64,000 bases of DNA from NCBI RefSeq assembly GCF_002201515.1, contig NZ_CP021421.1, positions 1,984,001-2,048,000 of the forward strand, in the 5' to 3' direction. The notes under the pieces were generated by a model. It searched no databases. It worked only from the letters and a program-made list of their open reading frames with translations, and had not been told where the DNA came from. Every line of letters begins with the position of its first letter. Positions within the stretch are counted from its first letter, which is position 1. The DNA is from Muribaculum intestinale (GTDB lineage Bacteria > Bacteroidota > Bacteroidia > Bacteroidales > Muribaculaceae). Positions 59,482 through 64,000 of the stretch are shown in pieces. The position numbers and the translations under genes are program-made.

Positions 59482-60513
59482 ATGCATAAACCGAATATTC
59501 TCATCATATATACAGGCGGCACTATCGGCATGATTGAAAATCCGCATACCCATGCGTTGCAGCCGTTTGATTTCGACCATCTGATTGACAATGTCCCGAA
59601 AATCAAGATGCTCGACTATACGATAGAGAATATACAGTTTAACCCGCCGATAGATTCATCCGACATGAATCCCGACAGGTGGGTAGAGATGGCTCGCGCG
59701 ATAGAGGAGAATTTCGACCGCTTCGACGGATTTGTAGTGCTCCACGGCACCGATACTATGGCCTATACTGCATCGGCTCTGTCGTTTATGCTTGAGAATC
59801 TCCATAAGCCGGTGATTATCACCGGCTCGCAGCTTCCAATCGGTGAAGTGCGGACCGACGGCGAAGAGAATCTTATCACAGCCCTGCAGATAGCCGCAGC
59901 TACCGACGTCAATGGCGAGCCAATGGTGCAGGAGGTGGCTATACTTTTCGAAAACTACCTTTGGAGAGGCAACCGCTCGACCAAGATGAGCGCCGACAAC
60001 TTCAATGCATTCAAGTCGAACAACTATCCATCGCTCGCAAAGATAGGCCTTGGCATCCATTTCAATGAAGAAGCGCTGATGAGAGCGCGCATCAAGCGCC
60101 CTCTCAAGGTGCGCTACGCCATGGACACAGGGGTGATGTTTGTCGACCTGCATCCCGGCATTACCGAAGACATACTCAATTATCTCCTCAATGCTCCTGG
60201 GATAAAAGGTATTGTGCTCCGCACGTTCGGAGCCGGCAACGCGCCTACCTCTCCGTGGTTCATTCATGCCATAAAGAGCGCCATTGACCGCGGCATAGTG
60301 ATACTTAATGTCACGCAGTGTGTCAACGGAGGCGTGCATACCAAGCGGTATGTGGCCGGCGACCGTCTGGCAGCCGCCGGAGTGACTTCGGGCCACGACA
60401 TGACCTCCGAAGCTGCCATCACCAAGATGATGTATCTCTTCGGTATCGGCCTTTCGGGCGAGGATGTAAGAAAATATCTGGAGTGCAATATCTGCGGAGA
60501 GGTCACACTCTGA
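59482..60513 (+). CDS. ansA: Type I L-asparaginase
   Basis: This 343-residue cytoplasmic enzyme hydrolyses asparagine to aspartate and ammonia. The first catalytic Thr is in YTGGTIGM and the second in HGTDTMAYTASAL; the KPVIITGSQLPIGEVRTDG segment is also typical. No signal peptide is present, as expected of type I. ATG 59482 is preferred to a TTG two codons upstream. It is probably in one transcript with metG. Confidence 0.94.
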   Translation: MHKPNILIIYTGGTIGMIENPHTHALQPFDFDHLIDNVPKIKMLDYTIENIQFNPPIDSSDMNPDRWVEMARAIEENFDRFDGFVVLHGTDTMAYTASALSFMLENLHKPVIITGSQLPIGEVRTDGEENLITALQIAAATDVNGEPMVQEVAILFENYLWRGNRSTKMSADNFNAFKSNNYPSLAKIGLGIHFNEEALMRARIKRPLKVRYAMDTGVMFVDLHPGITEDILNYLLNAPGIKGIVLRTFGAGNAPTSPWFIHAIKSAIDRGIVILNVTQCVNGGVHTKRYVAGDRLAAAGVTSGHDMTSEAAITKMMYLFGIGLSGEDVRKYLECNICGEVTL

Positions 60514-60699
60514 TTATATATCGCATTGTATCTAAGTAGGTGTTTTTGTGCTTTTTATTCAAAAAAATATGGTACATATATCTCCTATGTCAAAAAAAAG
60601 TGCGATATTTGCACCTGCAAATGCCCGCAGGGATTTTGTGGGCTTCTAACTATTTGCTACCCAACAACTCAAATCATATTTTCTAAATAATACAAAACA

Positions 60700-60972
60700 A
60701 TGACTAAAGCCGACATCGTTAACGAAATATCCAAAAGCACCGGCATTGAGAAGGGCGCTGTACTGGATACCATCGAGAAGTTTATGGAGATCGTGAAGGA
60801 TTCTCTTGCACATGGCGAGAACGTATACCTCCGTGGCTTCGGCAGCTTTATCGTGAAGGTTCGTTCCGAAAAGACAGCTCGCAACATCTCCAAGAATACC
60901 ACCATTATTATTCCCGAGCACAAAATTCCGGCTTTCAAGCCTGCAAAAGTGTTCATGAAAGAGGTTAAGTAA
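60700..60972 (+). CDS. HU/IHF-family DNA-binding protein
   Basis: A 90-residue nucleoid protein. The start TKADIVNEISKSTGIEKG, the GFGSF turn and the arm segment TARNISKNTTIIIP are those of HU; the DNA-intercalating Pro and the C-terminal PAFKPAKVFMKEV are present. In Bacteroidetes this HU gene often precedes a small basic COX24-like gene and an RNase G gene, as here. Its upstream region contains GATATTTGC (a near -7 box at 60604) and a small GCCCGCA/TGTGGGC hairpin (60623-60643). Confidence 0.93.
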   Translation: MTKADIVNEISKSTGIEKGAVLDTIEKFMEIVKDSLAHGENVYLRGFGSFIVKVRSEKTARNISKNTTIIIPEHKIPAFKPAKVFMKEVK

Positions 60973-61035
60973 ATCTCCCTACAAGAGCTATTCCTTTAAA
61001 TCAACTATATTTATTAACTCCAAAACTGCATCAAG

Positions 61036-61125
61036 ATGCCCAGCGGAAAGAAAAGAAAAGGCCATAAGATGGCCACTCACAAGCGCAAAAAGCGCCTGAG
61101 AAAGAATCGCCACAAGAAGAAATAA
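61036..61125 (+). CDS. AURKAIP1/COX24-domain small basic ribosome-associated protein
   Basis: A 29-residue, extremely basic protein (MPSGKKRKGHKMATHKRKKR and a similar tail; more than half Lys or Arg). It matches the short COX24 C-terminal domain proteins of Bacteroidetes, related to mitochondrial ribosomal protein mS38. It is thus most likely a small ribosomal protein. It lies 63 bp after HU and before the RNase G gene, the usual arrangement. Confidence 0.85.
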   Translation: MPSGKKRKGHKMATHKRKKRLRKNRHKKK

Positions 61126-61146
61126 GCGCGAAGCGGTTCTTTATGA

Positions 61147-61219
61147 ATATACACGAGAGCAAACGCTGCCAAAGCGGCATTCATTATTCCGCCTGGCGCC
61201 GTTTGTTCTCTGCGTATAT
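61147..61219 (+). promoter_or_regulatory. Long structured leader hairpin upstream of RNase G gene
   Basis: Three paired blocks stack into one imperfect hairpin: ATATAC/GTATAT (61147-61152, 61214-61219), GAGAGCAAACG/CGTTTGTTCTC (61155-61165, 61200-61210) and GCC + GCGG with CCGC + GGC (61168-61177, 61189-61197). No T-run follows, so it is not a typical terminator. It could be an RNase processing or autoregulation site. A second small stem, TATCAG/CTGATA, lies near 61251-61280. Confidence 0.55.
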
Positions 61220-61409
61220 CACGCGTGCGAAATAAAATGAAATGTGCGCGTATCAGAAGGCAGCCCGCCACTCCTGATAGGATTTATTTCTATATGGATT
61301 TTTCGGCTCGGGCTGTAGTTCCTGAATCCCTATTACCGGCGGCCGGCGCTGACTCCGCCACCGCGCCACGTTGCCGTCTGTATCTAATCAAGGCGGAGAT
61401 ATTCAGATA

Positions 61410-63032
61410 ATGAAAAGCGAACTCTTCATCGACGTTCAACCATCGGAAGTGTCAATTGCGCTTACCGAGGACAATAGGCTCGTCTCTCTTCAGAAAGAGG
61501 CGCGCAACATTGCCTATGCCGTCGGCGATATATATCTGGCAAAGGTAAAAAAACTTATGCCGGGGCTCAACGCTGCGTTTGTCGACGTAGGCTATGATAA
61601 AGACGCTTTTCTTCATTACCTTGACCTTGGCTCACAATTCGCCTCTTACTGCGAATTTCTTAAGCAGGCTTTCGACGATAAAAAGCGTGTTCCCTCTCTC
61701 TCGAGGATGAAACTGCTCCCCGACATAAACAAGCACGGGTCTGTGACAGACACGCTTGAGAAGGACCAGTTGCTGATGGTCCAGATTGTCAAGGAGCCTA
61801 TTTCGTCAAAAGGTCCGCGCCTTACCACAGAGATTACTTTCACCGGACGTTTTCTGGTGCTGATACCATTCAGCGACAAGATTTCAATATCGCAGAAAAT
61901 AAAGACCACCGAGGAAAAGGTGCGTCTGCGTCAGTTGGTGGAGAGTATACGTCCTAAAAATTTCGGAGTAATCGTGCGCACTTCGGCTGAAGGAAAGCGT
62001 GTGGCCGAGCTTAATCATGAGCTGAAGACTCTTCTCAAATGTTGGGAGGATACTGTGGCCAATGCACAGCGTTCTACTCCGCCCACTCTCGTTTTCGAGG
62101 AAGAGAGCCGTATCGTGTCGATGTTGCGCGACGTGTTCAGTCCGTCGTTTGAGAGCATCTACGTGAACGATGCCGAGACGTTCGGACAGATTTCAAAATA
62201 TGTAAGTCTGATTGCTCCCGAGCGGCAGGAGATTGTAAAACTCTATGCTAAGGACGAGCCGATTTTCGACCATTTCAACGTAACGAAGCAGATAAAATCA
62301 TCGTTTGGTAAGACGGTATCGTTTCGCTCCGGCGCATATATTATCATCGAGCACACCGAGGCGCTCCACGTCATTGATGTCAACTCCGGCAATCGCTCCC
62401 GTGCTGCAAACGACCAGGAGAGCAATGCTCTTGAGGTAAATCTGCGTGCCGCCGACGAAATCGCGCGCCAGCTACGTCTGCGCGATATGGGCGGTATAAT
62501 AGTAATCGATTTTATCGATATGAACAAGGCCGAACACCGCCAGGCTCTATACGACCACATGCGCGAGGTAATGGCCAATGACCGTGCCCGCCACAACATA
62601 CTGCCTCTTAGCAAATTCGGCTTGATGCAAATCACGCGTCAGCGTGTGCGTCCGGCTCTTGATGTCGTTACTGCAGAAAAGTGCCCGTCATGCTTCGGCA
62701 AAGGGGAGGTGCAACCCTCGCTGCTGTTTACCGATACACTGAAAGAGAAACTTGAGTATCTTATCAATGATCTTAAGGTCAACAATTTCATTATGTATGT
62801 GCACCCTTATGTCGATGCCTATCTTAAGAAGGGACTTGTGTCGTTGTCGCGCAGATGGAAACTTGAACTCGGTGGCAAATTTAAGATAATGCCCGATCAG
62901 TCGCTGGCTTACCTGGAGTACCGTGTACTCGACCGCGATAAGAATGTAATCGAACTTGCCGAGGAGAAAGATCTCGAGACATCTTCAACAAAATCAAAAA
63001 ACAAAGCCAAGGAACGTAACAAAGGAGACTAA
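61410..63032 (+). CDS. rng: Ribonuclease G (RNase E/G family)
   Basis: This 540-residue endoribonuclease acts in rRNA maturation and mRNA decay. It has an N-terminal S1 domain (about 38-130, VGDIYLAKVKKLMPGLNAAFVDVG), the 5'-sensor/DNase-I-like core with catalytic Asp323 (HVIDVNSGN) and Asp367 (IVIDFIDM), and the zinc-link CPSCFGKG. There is no long C-terminal scaffold, so it is RNase G-like. The chosen start MKSELFIDVQ follows a 284-bp gap that carries a structured leader; an in-frame TTG at 61371 is less likely. The last 30 residues are Lys/Glu rich. Confidence 0.94.
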   Translation: MKSELFIDVQPSEVSIALTEDNRLVSLQKEARNIAYAVGDIYLAKVKKLMPGLNAAFVDVGYDKDAFLHYLDLGSQFASYCEFLKQAFDDKKRVPSLSRMKLLPDINKHGSVTDTLEKDQLLMVQIVKEPISSKGPRLTTEITFTGRFLVLIPFSDKISISQKIKTTEEKVRLRQLVESIRPKNFGVIVRTSAEGKRVAELNHELKTLLKCWEDTVANAQRSTPPTLVFEEESRIVSMLRDVFSPSFESIYVNDAETFGQISKYVSLIAPERQEIVKLYAKDEPIFDHFNVTKQIKSSFGKTVSFRSGAYIIIEHTEALHVIDVNSGNRSRAANDQESNALEVNLRAADEIARQLRLRDMGGIIVIDFIDMNKAEHRQALYDHMREVMANDRARHNILPLSKFGLMQITRQRVRPALDVVTAEKCPSCFGKGEVQPSLLFTDTLKEKLEYLINDLKVNNFIMYVHPYVDAYLKKGLVSLSRRWKLELGGKFKIMPDQSLAYLEYRVLDRDKNVIELAEEKDLETSSTKSKNKAKERNKGD

Positions 63033-63065
63033 GTGTCTGAGTGTTATAATCTATCAAAAAACTAC

Positions 63066-63116
63066 AAATCAGATATGGCATTATCAATCGTCGATTGATA
63101 ATGCCATATCTGATTT
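63066..63116. terminator. 51-nt perfect palindrome between convergent rng and rnr
   Basis: Positions 63066-63090 and 63092-63116 are exact reverse complements around one central T, giving a 25-bp stem. It lies 34 nt after rng and 31 nt after the rnr stop in the opposite sense. It is probably a bidirectional terminator; T-runs are only moderate (GATTT). Confidence 0.7.
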
Positions 63117-63146
63117 ATAGAGTCGATACTGTTTGCAGCAGTCGGG

Positions 63147-64000
63147 TTAGCGGCGACGGCGGGTGCGGTCAGCTCCACGACGCTGCTTTGAACCGCGTCC
63201 CGACTTCGGACGTCCGGAGAGTGCCTCCTTCACGCTTACCTCTTTACCTTTTGCATCTTCGCCTACAGGACGGCCCTTGTCGTCAAGCAGTGAGAAATCT
63301 ACCATGCGTTTCTCGATATTGGCACGTGCCACTTGCACGCGTACGCAGTCGCCAAGCGTGTAGCGTGTGTGGGTCTTGCGTCCGACGAGACAGTAGTTTT
63401 TCTCATCAAAGTCGTAGTAGTCGTCGGCAAGGTCGCGTATCGGCACAAGGCCCTCGCATTTGTTTTCGTTGAGCTCCACGTATAATCCCCATTCGGTCAC
63501 GCCGGATATTACTCCATCGTAGATTTCTCCGAGACGGTCGGCAAGGTACTCGCATTGCTTGTACTTGATTGACGAGCGTTCGGCGTTTGCCGCGAGCTGT
63601 TCCATCTGCGAAGAGTGCTTGCACTGTTCCTCCAGCTTCTCGACATTGACCGAGCGGCCTCCGGAGAGATATTTGTCGAGAAGGCGATGGACCATCATGT
63701 CGGGATATCGGCGGATTGGCGATGTGAAGTGGGTGTAATAGTCGAATCCCAGACCATAGTGTCCGATGTTGTCGGTCGAGTAAATAGCCTTGGCCATTGA
63801 GCGGATTGCGAGTACCGACAGCAGATTCTCTTCTCCCTTGCCTTTGACGTCGGCAAGCATGCGGTTGATTGATTTGTTTATATCCTTGGCCGTACCGGTT
63901 GTCTTGATTTTATATCCGAAGTTGCGTGCTATTGCGGCCAGGTCGGTGAGGCGTGTCACATCGGGCTGGTCGTGAATTCTATAGACGAATGCTTTTGGCT
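63147..64000 (-). CDS. rnr: Ribonuclease R, C-terminal part (3' end of gene in window)
   Basis: The frame is open to the right edge, so the start lies outside. The visible 284 residues start in the RNB exonuclease domain (FVYRIHDQPD region, then HYGLGFDYYTHFTSPIRRYPD, the conserved end of the catalytic domain). An S1 domain follows (LGEIYDGVISGVTEWGLYVE), then a basic, low-complexity tail rich in Arg, Lys and Gly. RNase R is a 3'-5' exoribonuclease that degrades structured RNA and rRNA. It converges with rng, so two ribonuclease genes face each other over a shared hairpin. Confidence 0.95.
   Translation of the reverse strand, partial: PKAFVYRIHDQPDVTRLTDLAAIARNFGYKIKTTGTAKDINKSINRMLADVKGKGEENLLSVLAIRSMAKAIYSTDNIGHYGLGFDYYTHFTSPIRRYPDMMVHRLLDKYLSGGRSVNVEKLEEQCKHSSQMEQLAANAERSSIKYKQCEYLADRLGEIYDGVISGVTEWGLYVELNENKCEGLVPIRDLADDYYDFDEKNYCLVGRKTHTRYTLGDCVRVQVARANIEKRMVDFSLLDDKGRPVGEDAKGKEVSVKEALSGRPKSGRGSKQRRGADRTRRRR

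Overview
The window reads as chromosomal DNA of a Bacteroidales bacterium, most likely a gut Muribaculaceae (S24-7) relative. The evidence is the 16S rRNA; promoters of the Bacteroidetes type (-33 TTTG, -7 TAnnTTTG) in front of many units; no Shine-Dalgarno use; and typical families (PorX, SprE/PorW-like lipoprotein, PF14905-type outer-membrane barrel, GLUG-repeat and M6-protease surface proteins, HU/COX24-like/RNase G cluster). Family-level placement rests on my reading of the 16S and is not computed. Nearly everything lies on the + strand; only ndh, a DUF3298 lipoprotein, three tRNA-Val genes and rnr are on the - strand.

Layout. 1-5.5 kb: end of a secreted PKD protein, a TPR protein, and an M24 aminopeptidase P. 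5.56-5.92 kb: a 358-bp MITE-like element with 37-nt inverted ends. 6-11.8 kb: CstA peptide transporter, type II NADH dehydrogenase, secreted TPR protein, DUF3298 lipoprotein. 12-17.6 kb: a complete rrn operon (tandem promoters, 16S, tRNA-Ala, 23S, 5S, strong terminator). 17.8-21.4 kb: rsgA, a threonylcarbamoyl-AMP synthase, mdh, a thioredoxin lipoprotein. 21.4-21.9 kb: three near-identical tRNA-Val(TAC) genes with their own promoter. 22-28.5 kb: outer-membrane barrel protein, S9 peptidase, EamA transporter. 28.45-29.68 kb: an intact ISAs1-family insertion sequence with perfect 23-bp ends and a 9-bp target duplication, inserted two codons before the natural end of the EamA gene. 29.8-36.8 kb: cvpA, the sufBCDS iron-sulfur operon, aroA. 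36.8-38.2 kb: a 28-residue membrane peptide, a 151-residue membrane-anchored protein and a metal ABC permease. 38.2-44.2 kb: SprE/PorW-like lipoprotein, porX, tsaE, a small Imm17-like membrane protein and birA. 44.3-57.2 kb: barrel-only receptor, glgB, M6 metalloprotease, 2055-residue GLUG protein. 57.4-64 kb: metG, ansA, HU, COX24-like small basic protein, RNase G, and the 3' part of rnr.

How the parts fit. Most of the window is core housekeeping: translation and rRNA/tRNA metabolism (rrn, tRNAs, rsgA, two t6A-pathway proteins, metG, RNase G, RNase R, COX24-like protein), Fe-S assembly, peptide and amino-acid use (aminopeptidase P, S9 peptidase, CstA, asparaginase) and glycogen branching. 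A second theme is the cell surface. The adjacent sprE/porW-like and porX genes belong to type IX secretion and its regulation, and three large secreted proteins in the same window end in similar C-terminal domains that look like sorting signals. Mobile DNA is limited to the ISAs1 element, the MITE-like element and one possible degenerate relative. I found no CRISPR array, prophage, plasmid function or defence island, and no block that clearly is an undescribed system. The best leads are the small-protein/orphan-permease cluster behind aroA, the structured leader of the RNase G gene, the very long perfect hairpins, and the IS-modified EamA C-terminus.
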